Source of the DNA: HGM05232 sp036661515
GTDB lineage: Bacteria > Bacteroidota > Bacteroidia > Bacteroidales > Muribaculaceae
Direction of reading: 5' to 3'
Length of the DNA stretch: 7,057 nt
Assembly: GCA_036661515.1 (NCBI GenBank)
Contig: JAVWYO010000103.1
Span: 1-7,057, forward strand
Positions 1 through 7,035 of the stretch are shown in pieces. The translations under genes were made by a program, and so were the position numbers. Every line of letters starts with the position of its first letter. Position 1 is the first letter of the stretch. Under the pieces are notes generated by a model, which was not told the origin of the DNA, ran no database searches, and saw only the letters and a program-made list of their open reading frames with translations.

Positions 1-246
1 ATTATGAGGAGCTACACCGCCGAGTTGAAGAATGCGTTCGGCTAATTCATCAATTTTATTTGAGGCATCATTGTACATGCCTTCAAATTTTGCATGCAAT
101 ATAAAGAATCCGCGTCCTTTTATATTCCAATGGAATCCGCGAAGATTTGTATAAAATACTTGGAAATCGGCAAGTAGTTGCTTGAGTTCAACAATTACGT
201 TTTCAACTCTTTTACCATCTAAATCGATATAATCTAAAGTTTTCAT
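1..246 (-). CDS. dps: Dps family ferritin-like DNA protection protein (3' end beyond window)
   Basis: Only the first 82 codons are present; the family is usually about 150-160 residues, so roughly half is missing beyond the window edge. Dps proteins form 12-subunit cytoplasmic shells that oxidise Fe(II) with H2O2 and store the iron, limiting Fenton damage to DNA. Seen in the sequence: the ferroxidase-site pattern of the family, with H39 in NLRGFHWNIKG, H51 in FFILHAKFE, E55 in the usual Asp/Glu position, then D66 and E70 in KIDELAERI, followed by the typical QLGG turn at 74-77. The start at the ATG ending at 246 gives a normal N-terminus and follows an A-rich leader (AAAATAACAAACAA) with no Shine-Dalgarno, as is usual in Bacteroidetes. 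It has its own promoter just upstream. In Bacteroides fragilis dps is known to be induced by peroxide through OxyR; control here is inferred. The family call is very secure. Confidence 0.95.
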   Translation of the reverse strand, partial: MKTLDYIDLDGKRVENVIVELKQLLADFQVFYTNLRGFHWNIKGRGFFILHAKFEGMYNDASNKIDELAERILQLGGVAPHN

Positions 247-288
247 TTGTTTGTTATTTTAAAGTTAGTAATTCATTTTCTTATGATG

Positions 289-320
289 CAAAGATATACT
301 AAAGATAGATATAGAACAAA
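289..320 (-). promoter_or_regulatory. Bacteroidetes-type sigma promoter of dps
   Basis: Read on the minus strand, TTTG (317-320) is followed by exactly 20 nt and then TATCTTTG (289-296). This fits the -33 TTTG / -7 TAnnTTTG consensus of the Bacteroidetes primary sigma factor with no mismatch. It predicts a transcript start near 282-284 and a leader of about 36-38 nt before the dps ATG. The transcript start itself is inferred. Confidence 0.8.
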
Positions 321-322
321 CA

Positions 323-352
323 GATATTATATATGCAAATATAGATAATATC
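323..352. promoter_or_regulatory. 30-bp imperfect inverted repeat upstream of the dps promoter (possible activator site)
   Basis: GATATTAT (323-330) and ATAATATC (345-352) are perfect 8-bp inverted arms around a 14-nt spacer, and three further positions pair inside (332-334 with 341-343). The repeat begins 2 bp upstream of the -33 element, about -40 to -70 from the predicted dps start. That is where LysR-type activators such as OxyR usually bind. The palindrome is seen directly; its role as an operator is inferred. It has no GC-rich stem and no T-run, so it is a poor candidate for a pgeF terminator. Confidence 0.5.
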
Positions 353-371
353 AATATACGTGAATAATTAC

Positions 372-1160
372 TTACTCCATTATTATCGCAGTAAATGTGC
401 GCCCCGAAGCAATGCCGAGAGTACGCGCCGAGTAATATTTAGCAGGATTGCACTTGGTGCAATTATCTGAAAATGAGATATTTTGAGGCATAATCCCCGC
501 TTGCCATAGGGTTATAGCGTTTGCAAGCTGTAGATTTATGTGAGCTTTTTGTGTTGCTTGATTACGGTACATTATTTCATCAATTGGAAAATTAGCATCA
601 CGAAATTGTTCAACAACTTCATCGCCTACTTCAAAACAATCTTGGCATATTGATGCTCCTATCGCGACATGAATATTCTGTAATACTGCTCCAATTGATA
701 ACATGGTGCTAATGGTATTAGCTCCGATTTTTGAGATTGTGCCTTTCCAACCAGCATGAGCGATAGCAACAATTCCATTTTGTGGGTCGCAAAATGCTAT
801 TGGTACACAGTCGGCGGTATTAACACCAATGGCTACACCATGCAAGCATGAGACGAGCGCATCTACATCTTGCAACGCTTTGGCACGCTCTTGGTGCTGA
901 AGTTGCATGAATGCTTGGTCGATGAGTGCTACGGTTGAGGTGTGCGTCTGTCGTGGCATTATTAGATGGTCGTCGGCAATACCTAATTCTTTACATAACT
1001 CAAAGCGACACTTAAGGATATGTTCCTTAGTGTCGCCTGTGTAATTGCATATATTAAATTCAGAATATGAATTTGAGGGATATTTAATGCCACGCAATGT
1101 AGTAAATGCGTTAACATTATTGATATTCACATTAAATCGTAGTTGCTCAATCTTCATCAT
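372..1160 (-). CDS. pgeF: YfiH/LACC1 (DUF152) family protein, PgeF-like
   Basis: This 262-residue protein is of normal family length. Members are described as purine nucleoside phosphorylase/adenosine deaminase-type enzymes (the LACC1 branch). E. coli YfiH (PgeF) removes wrongly made UDP-MurNAc-L-Ser from peptidoglycan precursors; older databases say polyphenol oxidase or laccase. The metal/active-site set is intact: H73 in PRQTH, C118 in NTADCVPI and H135 in AHAGWKGT. GASICQDCFEVGDEV (168-182) and the C-terminal SDNCTKCNP...YYSART...SGR block also match the family. The reading frame stays open upstream to an ATG at 1328, but that part only overprints the acidic tail of obg and has no family similarity. 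I therefore start at the ATG ending at 1160; the adjacent ATG ending at 1157 is equally possible. The start lies inside the last codons of obg, which suggests translational coupling. Family is certain; the physiological substrate is not. Confidence 0.92.
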   Translation of the reverse strand: MMKIEQLRFNVNINNVNAFTTLRGIKYPSNSYSEFNICNYTGDTKEHILKCRFELCKELGIADDHLIMPRQTHTSTVALIDQAFMQLQHQERAKALQDVDALVSCLHGVAIGVNTADCVPIAFCDPQNGIVAIAHAGWKGTISKIGANTISTMLSIGAVLQNIHVAIGASICQDCFEVGDEVVEQFRDANFPIDEIMYRNQATQKAHINLQLANAITLWQAGIMPQNISFSDNCTKCNPAKYYSARTLGIASGRTFTAIIME

Positions 1161-2316
1161 CTTTATGGTCTTCTTCCCAATATTCATCGTCCCAGTCTTC
1201 ATCGTCGGCAATAAAATCGTCGTCGGCAACAGGTTCTGGCGTAAAGATAAATTCATCTTCCTCTTGCACGCGGTGCGTGATGTCGAGGTCGCGATGAGCC
1301 ATAGCGGCAGGAATCTTGTTATTTTCATCGTTTATTGCTTCCCAGAGCATGTCTTTAAGTTCCATAAGCCCAGTTCCAGCAACAGCAGAGATAAATACAC
1401 TCTTAATTCCATAAGGCAATTCCTTTTTCATTTCTTCGATAAGTTCATCATCGAGCATATCACTTTTTGTGATAGCAAGGATATGTGTTTTATCGGCAAG
1501 ATCGGGATTAAATGATACTAATTCATTAAGTAGTATTTCATAATCCTTTTTTATATCGGCAGAATCGGCAGGAATCATAAATAGCAACACTGCATTACGC
1601 TCTATGTGCCGCAAAAAACGTAGTCCAATTCCTTTGCCTTCGCTTGCGCCCTCGATGATTCCAGGAATATCAGCCATTACAAATGAGCGCTCATCGCGAT
1701 AGCTCACAATGCCGAGATTTGGCTCAAGAGTGGTAAATGCGTAATCGGCAATTTTAGGCTTTGCCGCAGAAATAGAAGAAAGTAGAGTCGATTTTCCAGC
1801 GTTAGGAAACCCAACGAGTCCCACATCGGCAAGGAGTTTTAGTTCGAGAATTACTGATTTTTCAATCATTGCTTCTCCTGGTTGAGCATAGCGTGGAGTA
1901 CGATTTGTTGGCGACTTAAAGTGCCAATTACCGCGTCCCCCTTTTCCTCCTTTTAGTAGCTTTACCTCTTGTCCGTCATCGGTGACTTCGCAAATAAATT
2001 TTCCAGATTCTGAATCAAATACTGCCGTTCCGCAAGGGACTTCAATGATTTGATCCACGCCATCTTTACCAAAGCTACGTCCACCCGTTCCTGATGCACC
2101 ACTTGTAGCATAAATATGACGTTTATATTTTAGATGAAGAAGTGTCCACAAATTTCTGTTTCCTCTTAAAATGACATGACCGCCACGCCCACCATCTCCA
2201 CCATCGGGACCACCCTTAGGTGCATATTTAGCACGATAATAATGACGTGAACCAGCGCCACCCTTTCCAGAACGACACAAAATCTTCACGTAATCAATAA
2301 AATTTGAACCAGCCAT
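1147..2316 (-). CDS. obg: Obg family GTPase (ObgE/CgtA), ribosome assembly factor
   Basis: Essential cytoplasmic GTPase that binds the 50S subunit during late maturation and links ribosome assembly to growth and stringent signals. Length is 389 residues. The N-terminal glycine-rich Obg fold covers about 1-158, with many GG pairs (for example KGGPDGGDGGRGG at 34-46). The G domain covers about 159-330: P-loop GFPNAGKST (169-177), switch I TT (195-196), G3 DIPG (216-219), G4 TKSD (283-286, in place of the common NKxD) and G5 SA (310-311). The C-terminus (352-389) is a strongly acidic, Asp/Glu/Trp-rich tail; acidic tails are common in this family. The ATG ending at 2316 gives the canonical N-terminus; the leader is A/T-rich without a Shine-Dalgarno. 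A promoter -7 match lies 41 nt upstream, so it may be transcribed separately from pepT. It overlaps pgeF by 14 nt. In related genomes I recall adk directly upstream of obg; here a peptidase gene takes that place. Confidence 0.97.
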   Translation of the reverse strand: MAGSNFIDYVKILCRSGKGGAGSRHYYRAKYAPKGGPDGGDGGRGGHVILRGNRNLWTLLHLKYKRHIYATSGASGTGGRSFGKDGVDQIIEVPCGTAVFDSESGKFICEVTDDGQEVKLLKGGKGGRGNWHFKSPTNRTPRYAQPGEAMIEKSVILELKLLADVGLVGFPNAGKSTLLSSISAAKPKIADYAFTTLEPNLGIVSYRDERSFVMADIPGIIEGASEGKGIGLRFLRHIERNAVLLFMIPADSADIKKDYEILLNELVSFNPDLADKTHILAITKSDMLDDELIEEMKKELPYGIKSVFISAVAGTGLMELKDMLWEAINDENNKIPAAMAHRDLDITHRVQEEDEFIFTPEPVADDDFIADDEDWDDEYWEEDHKDDED

Positions 2317-2356
2317 ATTTTTTATTTAGTTTATTCCATTAGTGGAAAAAAGCCTA

Positions 2357-2364
2357 CAAAGATA
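2357..2364 (-). promoter_or_regulatory. Probable -7 promoter element for obg-pgeF
   Basis: Minus-strand TATCTTTG is a perfect TAnnTTTG match, identical to the dps -7 element and at almost the same distance from the start codon (41 versus 43 nt). No TTTG occurs about 20 nt further upstream, so the -33 half is missing or degenerate. The element is the only promoter-like sequence seen in the 151-bp pepT-obg gap. Confidence 0.45.
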
Positions 2365-2467
2365 CTAACTATTTTTCACATAGCTTTGTTCACGACCGCT
2401 ATTGCATAAACATTTCGTTTTTATTCACTAAATCGGCGTTTCAAAATTTATGCTGATAGTATTGATG

Positions 2468-3775
2468 TTATTTCATTCCAGCCACACCATTCACCACATT
2501 TACCATTGTTTCATAAGCTTTATACATATCTTCAATGCACACCCATTCTTTTACAGTGTGTTCGGCATTCTGTCCTGTAAACAGGCAAAGCCCACCAGCT
2601 AATCCTCGTGCAGCCATCATTGCAGCAGTAGTTCCAGCTCTTATTGGTTCGGGTTTTGGAGAAACTCCAGCTTTTATCATTGCTTTGGTCACAATATCCA
2701 AAGATTGTGGGTGCATAGAATATTTCACATTTTCATATTGCAAACGTTCGTCTAATATCTCAACTTTTACATTTGGAAAATCTTCTCTAACATGTTTTAT
2801 AGCTGTGTGCAGAATGCGATTAAATAATTCACCTTCTTGACGTGAAAAATACCGAATGCGAGTAGACACAATATAATCATCGTTACCACTTTTTTCCATA
2901 TTCCAACAATGAATGTATCCGCTCAACGAATCACTATTTGCAGGGTGACATTCCAAAGGGACTTCAGCTATAAATCGTGCACTGCAAGTCAATGCATCTC
3001 CCATTCCCAACGCTTTTGCCTCACTTGGGTGAGCGGCTTTGCCAATAAACTTGACAATCATTTGTTTTGCGGTAAAGTTTTCATTTAACACACTTCCTAT
3101 TAATCCGCCATCTAAATCCACTAAAATATCGGGGTGAAAAATATCTTTGTCCAATCGTTCAGCAGCAAGTCCAATGTCTTCATTTGGAGCAAAGACAAAT
3201 TGTATCTCACCATGTGACATTTTATTACCTTGCTCTGAAAGTTGCTGCAAAAGAGTCATTGCAATAGCCATTCCAGCTTTATCATCGCCACCTAAAAGAG
3301 AATTTCCGTCGGTGCACACAATAGTCTTTCCAATACAATCCTTCAAATGAGCTCCTTCGGGTGAATCAACCAATAATGTTAATTCATCGTTTAATTGAAT
3401 ATCCGTTCCATCATAATTATCTATGATTCGTGGTTTTATATTCTGTGCATTGCATTCTGGTGTAACATCGATATGTGTGCTTATTCCAAGTGATGGAACT
3501 TGTTTTTTCATATTTGATGGAACTATGGCATATACATAGAAATCGTCGGATACTACACAGCGAACTCCGATTAATTCGCTTATTTCTTTTTGAATATAGC
3601 GAGCCATTTCTTTCTGTCCCTCAGTAATCGGAAAGGCTTTAGGATCTTCACTTGTTTGCGATTGGCTATTAATCGCTATATATTTCATAAATCGATTTTG
3701 CATATCCTTTTGTGAACTTTGCACAAAGAGATTTACACTGCAAATGATAAATAAACTACAAATTAATTTTTTCAT
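2468..3775 (-). CDS. pepT: Peptidase T-like M20 family metallopeptidase with signal peptide
   Basis: A 435-residue homologue of peptidase T (tripeptide aminopeptidase, M20B), which removes the N-terminal residue from tripeptides using two zinc ions. Metal and catalytic positions are visible: H101 and D103 in STHIDVTPE, D164 in LLGGDDKAG, E199 (general base) with D200 in APNEDIG, D222 in LDGG and H406 in AEHTVKE; H249 in KAAHPSEAK matches the dimerisation-domain His. Odd features: residues 1-21 (MKKLICSLFIICSVNLFVQSS) look like a Sec signal peptide, whereas classical PepT is cytoplasmic and about 408 residues. D200 replaces the second Glu of the usual EE pair. The IRGGTDG-type motif near the C-terminus reads IRAGTTAAMM (378-387), and PNIFTG reads LCLFTG. 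A cytoplasmic form could start at M25, where homology begins, but the ATG ending at 3775 explains the hydrophobic leader better. It lies 44 nt after the nucleotidyltransferase gene with no clear promoter, so it is probably co-transcribed. Family secure; orthology to true PepT and exact specificity uncertain. Confidence 0.85.
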   Translation of the reverse strand: MKKLICSLFIICSVNLFVQSSQKDMQNRFMKYIAINSQSQTSEDPKAFPITEGQKEMARYIQKEISELIGVRCVVSDDFYVYAIVPSNMKKQVPSLGISTHIDVTPECNAQNIKPRIIDNYDGTDIQLNDELTLLVDSPEGAHLKDCIGKTIVCTDGNSLLGGDDKAGMAIAMTLLQQLSEQGNKMSHGEIQFVFAPNEDIGLAAERLDKDIFHPDILVDLDGGLIGSVLNENFTAKQMIVKFIGKAAHPSEAKALGMGDALTCSARFIAEVPLECHPANSDSLSGYIHCWNMEKSGNDDYIVSTRIRYFSRQEGELFNRILHTAIKHVREDFPNVKVEILDERLQYENVKYSMHPQSLDIVTKAMIKAGVSPKPEPIRAGTTAAMMAARGLAGGLCLFTGQNAEHTVKEWVCIEDMYKAYETMVNVVNGVAGMK

Positions 3776-3819
3776 ATATATGTAAATTTAATAGGATATT
3801 TTATTGCTTAATGCAATTA

Positions 3820-4878
3820 CTACAAATCCAAGCCATTGCGCTGCTTCACCAATTCTTGGGCTTGACGATAGTCATCGGGCGAACCTATATCAATCCATGT
3901 GCCATTAATTGGATATTGAGTAACTTTTAGGTCACGTGCAATTAAGGCTTCTAAAAAATCTGTTGCATCGTAGTACTCATTTCGAGGAATTAGCGATAGC
4001 AATTCACGCTTTATAAGATATATTCCAGCATTGGCATGATAGTTATATGTAGGTTTCTCTTCAAGCCCACGCACTCGATTGCTCTCGGTAATAAATATTG
4101 CATAAGGGACAGATACCATATAAGGAATTACTGCTACACTCATGTCGGCACCTTGCTCTATGTGATTGAGGTAAAATTCCTCATAGTTTATAGAGGTTAG
4201 TAGGTCGGAATTCATAAGTAATACCGTATCGTTAGAGAAATCGTCGATAAGCGACAATGCACCTATTGTTCCCAATCGGCATGGCTCTTTGACACATTTT
4301 ACTGTCACGTTAGCAATAGGATTCAAAAAATGCTGTTCAATCTTCTCGCTAAGATAATTCGTTGTTACCGAGATATTTGAGATTCCATTGCGCGCGAGTT
4401 GCTCAATATTGTAATCAATAATACATTTATCCCCTACTTTTAGTAATGGCTTAGGAGTGTCGATAGTGAGCGGACGCAGGCGTTCGCCTTTTCCGCCAGC
4501 CATTAGCACGGCATCAATAGGGAGTAATGAATGGTATATCGAAAAGTCGTAGATATGCTTTATTGTTCCATCGTCATTAAGATGAGGGACAAGTGTAATC
4601 TTATTACGTCGCAATTCTTTTACATCGGTAACTTTTATTCGACTTCCTGTGAGTGCAATAAAATTGCGGTGCATAATTTCATTTATCGGGGCATCGAGTG
4701 CATATCCACTAATAAGACTGCGACGAATATCGCCATCGGTGAGCGTGCCTGTTACCTTTCCATCGACATCGACAACGAATAGCGTTGTAGCCTTCCCCGA
4801 CAATTCATTTAGCTGACGCAAAGCATCAATTATGCTTCTATTCTCGTCAATAATATAGCTATTCCACTTCTCTTCCAT
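3820..4878 (-). CDS. CBS domain-containing sugar-1-phosphate nucleotidyltransferase
   Basis: A 352-residue cytoplasmic enzyme predicted to transfer a nucleotide from an NTP to a sugar 1-phosphate, giving an activated sugar for glycan synthesis. Residues about 1-115 form a CBS-domain pair (a TLTDGDIRR motif near 46-53, a second repeat from about 65), often a nucleotide-sensing module. Residues 121-345 form the transferase: AVLMAGGKGERLRPLT (123-138) with the GGxGxR signature, K143 in TPKPLL, D225 in LMNSD, EEKP (273-276) with ANAGIY (282-287), and WIDIGSPDDY (328-337). The same CBS-plus-transferase layout occurs in PtmE/LegF, a glucosamine-1-phosphate guanylyltransferase of legionaminic acid synthesis, but no other gene of that pathway is visible here, so the sugar and nucleotide cannot be assigned. 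The ATG ending at 4878 is 7 nt after the stop of the prolyl oligopeptidase gene, which indicates an operon. Class secure, substrate unknown. Confidence 0.9.
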   Translation of the reverse strand: MEEKWNSYIIDENRSIIDALRQLNELSGKATTLFVVDVDGKVTGTLTDGDIRRSLISGYALDAPINEIMHRNFIALTGSRIKVTDVKELRRNKITLVPHLNDDGTIKHIYDFSIYHSLLPIDAVLMAGGKGERLRPLTIDTPKPLLKVGDKCIIDYNIEQLARNGISNISVTTNYLSEKIEQHFLNPIANVTVKCVKEPCRLGTIGALSLIDDFSNDTVLLMNSDLLTSINYEEFYLNHIEQGADMSVAVIPYMVSVPYAIFITESNRVRGLEEKPTYNYHANAGIYLIKRELLSLIPRNEYYDATDFLEALIARDLKVTQYPINGTWIDIGSPDDYRQAQELVKQRNGLDL

Positions 4879-4885
4879 ATTATTA

Positions 4886-7003
4886 CTACTTTTTATAATC
4901 CATACCGAGATTGTACATTATAAAGCTAAATATGTCGGCATATTCGTCAATTACTTTTGTTATTGGTTTCCCTCCACCATGTCCAGCCTTGCTATCAATG
5001 CGTATAATCTTGGGCGCGTCGCCAGTATTGCTTGCTTGAAGAGTTGCAGCATACTTGAATGAATGCGCAGGTACTACACGGTCGTCGTGGTCGGCTGTTG
5101 TAATCATAATTGCAGGATAGTGTGTGCCATCATTTTTGATAGTGTGAAGTGGTGAATATTCATATAGATATTTCATCATCTCTGGACTATCATCACTACG
5201 TCCATAATCAGATGCCCAATTCCAGCCAATAGTAAATTTGTGATAACGAAGCATGTCCATCACACCAACTTGAGGAACAGCAACTTTGAAAAGGTCGGGA
5301 CGTTGATTAACAACAGCGCCAACAAGAAGTCCGCCATTGCTACCACCATTAATAGCAATCAAAGATGGATTAGTGTATTTCTCTTTTATTAAATACTCGG
5401 CAGCGGAAATAAAGTCGTCAAATACATTTTGTTTTTTTAGCTTAGTGCCAGCTTGATGCCAATCCTCGCCATATTCGCCACCTCCACGTAGATTAGCCAT
5501 AGCATATATACCCCCATTTTCGATAAAAGGTAATCTATAAGAATTAAAAACAGGATTTAGACTAATATTAAATCCTCCATATCCATATAAGAATACGGGA
5601 TTATTGCCATCGAGTTTCAAGCCTTTTTTGTATGTTAGAAACATGTGAATAATTGTCCCGTCGGTGCTGGGATATTCAACTTGAGTAGTTACATAATCAT
5701 CAGAATTGAATTTAACTTTAGGGGCATTATAAAGCGTAGAAATGTTAGTATTTATATCATATCGATATATAGCTCCAGGAAATGTAAACGAAGTGAGAGA
5801 GTAGAACACCTCTTGCTCAGCTATATCACTACGTATCGCCACCGAGCCAAGCGCGGGAAGTTTTATTTCGTGTAATTCTTTTCCATCAATAGTATATACA
5901 TAGGCATGATTTGAAGCATCTTTGTCGTAAGTAATGATTATTTTTCCAGCAGCAAATTGCACGCCCGATATTACATATTTATTTTCAGGGATAAGTGTTT
6001 TCCAGTTTTTGCGCGCAGGAGCGGTTAGGTCTACGGTGATTATTTTATACATCGGAGCATCATCATTTGTAATAATATAAGCCATATTGCCTATATTCTC
6101 AAATATTAAGAAAAGGTTATCGAGCTTATCATTTAAAGCAGTATATTTTGGCGTTGCGCTCTTTAAGTCTTTAACGTAAGCCTTATTTCCGCTACCATCG
6201 GATTCATATAAATATATGAAACGTTCATCATCACTAACATTAACACTGTAAAAATGCAAAGGGAATTTTGGATTTTGATATTCAAGACGGTCGCTACTTT
6301 GTGGCGTGCCAAGTCGGTGATAATACACTTTTTGATTCTCATTCTTTGCCGATAAAGCCTTCCCATCGGTCGGAGCATCGTAAGCGCTATAAAAGAATCC
6401 ATCTCCAAGCCATTGAGCATCAGAGAATTTAGCCCACACGATATGATCCTTTAGCAATTTGCGTGTGGCAACTTCCATTACATATATTTCATTCCAATCA
6501 CTACCGCTACGAGAAATCACATACGCCAAATATTTTCCATCTTTTGAGAACTTAACACTTTGCAAAGCTACTGTGCCATCGTGAGATAAAGTATTTGGGT
6601 CGAGAAGCACCTTAGGTTCAGCGTCGAGCGTAGCACGCTCATATAGGACACTTTGATTTTGAAGTCCATCATTTTTGTAAAAATAGTATTTACCATGTTT
6701 CTTAAATGGAGCTCCAACTTTTTCATAGTCATTGAGTTCTGTAAGTCGCTCCTTTAAAGCAACACGAAATGGTATTTTATCGAGATAGCTCTGAGTTACA
6801 GCATTTTGAGCCTTCACCCACGCAGCAGTTTCAGCCGTAGTATCGTTTTCAAGCCAACGATAAGGGTCGGCAACTTCAGTTTCAAAATAAGTGTCCTTAA
6901 CATCACCTTGATGCGTCGAAGGATATACCAAAGAAGGCGTTGCAGCAAATGCCGAAGCACTAAGAATTAGGCTACTCATTACTATTGTACTTTCAATTTT
7001 CAT
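4886..7003 (-). CDS. Prolyl oligopeptidase (S9A), exported serine peptidase
   Basis: Cuts short peptides after proline. The 705-residue product has residues 1-20 (MKIESTIVMSSLILSASAFA) as a Sec signal peptide with a likely cut after AFA, so a periplasmic location is expected, as for the flavobacterial enzyme of about this length. Segments: N-terminal part of the hydrolase domain with the DPYRWLE motif (46-52), a central beta-propeller (about 90-430) that screens substrate size, and a C-terminal alpha/beta hydrolase domain. The catalytic triad is visible: S555 in GGSNGG, D641 in DHDDRVVP and H675 in KAGHGGG; W596 and R642 match residues that bind proline and substrate in the family. The frame extends upstream to a TTG ending at 7039, but the ATG ending at 7003 places the signal peptide right at the N-terminus and is preferred. 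It appears to be the first gene of a run with the nucleotidyltransferase and the peptidase T-like gene. Function secure; physiological substrates unknown. Confidence 0.95.
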   Translation of the reverse strand: MKIESTIVMSSLILSASAFAATPSLVYPSTHQGDVKDTYFETEVADPYRWLENDTTAETAAWVKAQNAVTQSYLDKIPFRVALKERLTELNDYEKVGAPFKKHGKYYFYKNDGLQNQSVLYERATLDAEPKVLLDPNTLSHDGTVALQSVKFSKDGKYLAYVISRSGSDWNEIYVMEVATRKLLKDHIVWAKFSDAQWLGDGFFYSAYDAPTDGKALSAKNENQKVYYHRLGTPQSSDRLEYQNPKFPLHFYSVNVSDDERFIYLYESDGSGNKAYVKDLKSATPKYTALNDKLDNLFLIFENIGNMAYIITNDDAPMYKIITVDLTAPARKNWKTLIPENKYVISGVQFAAGKIIITYDKDASNHAYVYTIDGKELHEIKLPALGSVAIRSDIAEQEVFYSLTSFTFPGAIYRYDINTNISTLYNAPKVKFNSDDYVTTQVEYPSTDGTIIHMFLTYKKGLKLDGNNPVFLYGYGGFNISLNPVFNSYRLPFIENGGIYAMANLRGGGEYGEDWHQAGTKLKKQNVFDDFISAAEYLIKEKYTNPSLIAINGGSNGGLLVGAVVNQRPDLFKVAVPQVGVMDMLRYHKFTIGWNWASDYGRSDDSPEMMKYLYEYSPLHTIKNDGTHYPAIMITTADHDDRVVPAHSFKYAATLQASNTGDAPKIIRIDSKAGHGGGKPITKVIDEYADIFSFIMYNLGMDYKK

Positions 7004-7027
7004 ATTAGCAATCAAATTATTTAGAGT

Positions 7028-7035
7028 CAAATATC
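7028..7035 (-). promoter_or_regulatory. Possible -7 promoter element of the prolyl oligopeptidase gene
   Basis: Minus-strand GATATTTG differs from TAnnTTTG at the first position and, by offset, fits only partly; it lies 25 nt before the chosen ATG. The matching -33 element would fall at or beyond the window edge and cannot be checked. Weak suggestion only. If real, a transcript starting just downstream would exclude the TTG start ending at 7039 and support the ATG at 7003. Confidence 0.2.

Noticed and set aside
247..371. Terminator between pgeF and dps
   Set aside because: No GC-rich hairpin followed by a T-run was found; the only palindrome (323-352) is AT-rich and better placed as a regulatory site.
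1161..1328. 57-residue N-terminal extension of the pgeF frame
   Set aside because: It lies wholly within the obg acidic tail, is a basic low-complexity translation of GAT/GAC-rich codons, and resembles no part of the YfiH family; the family N-terminus begins at the ATG ending at 1160 or 1157.
1045..1515. 156-residue plus-strand open frame
   Set aside because: Antisense to obg and pgeF, with a hydrophobic composition that comes from reading Asp/Glu codons backwards; the minus-strand genes are certain.
2404..2453. Inverted repeat GCATAAA / TTTATGC as a terminator after the peptidase T-like gene
   Set aside because: The 7-bp arms are AT-rich, the loop is about 36 nt, and no T-run follows on the minus strand; too weak to call.
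2535..2840. 101-residue plus-strand open frame
   Set aside because: Antisense shadow of the peptidase T-like gene; no recognisable domain.
6163..6420. 85-residue minus-strand open frame in another frame
   Set aside because: Lies inside the beta-propeller part of the prolyl oligopeptidase gene, which is intact and in frame throughout.
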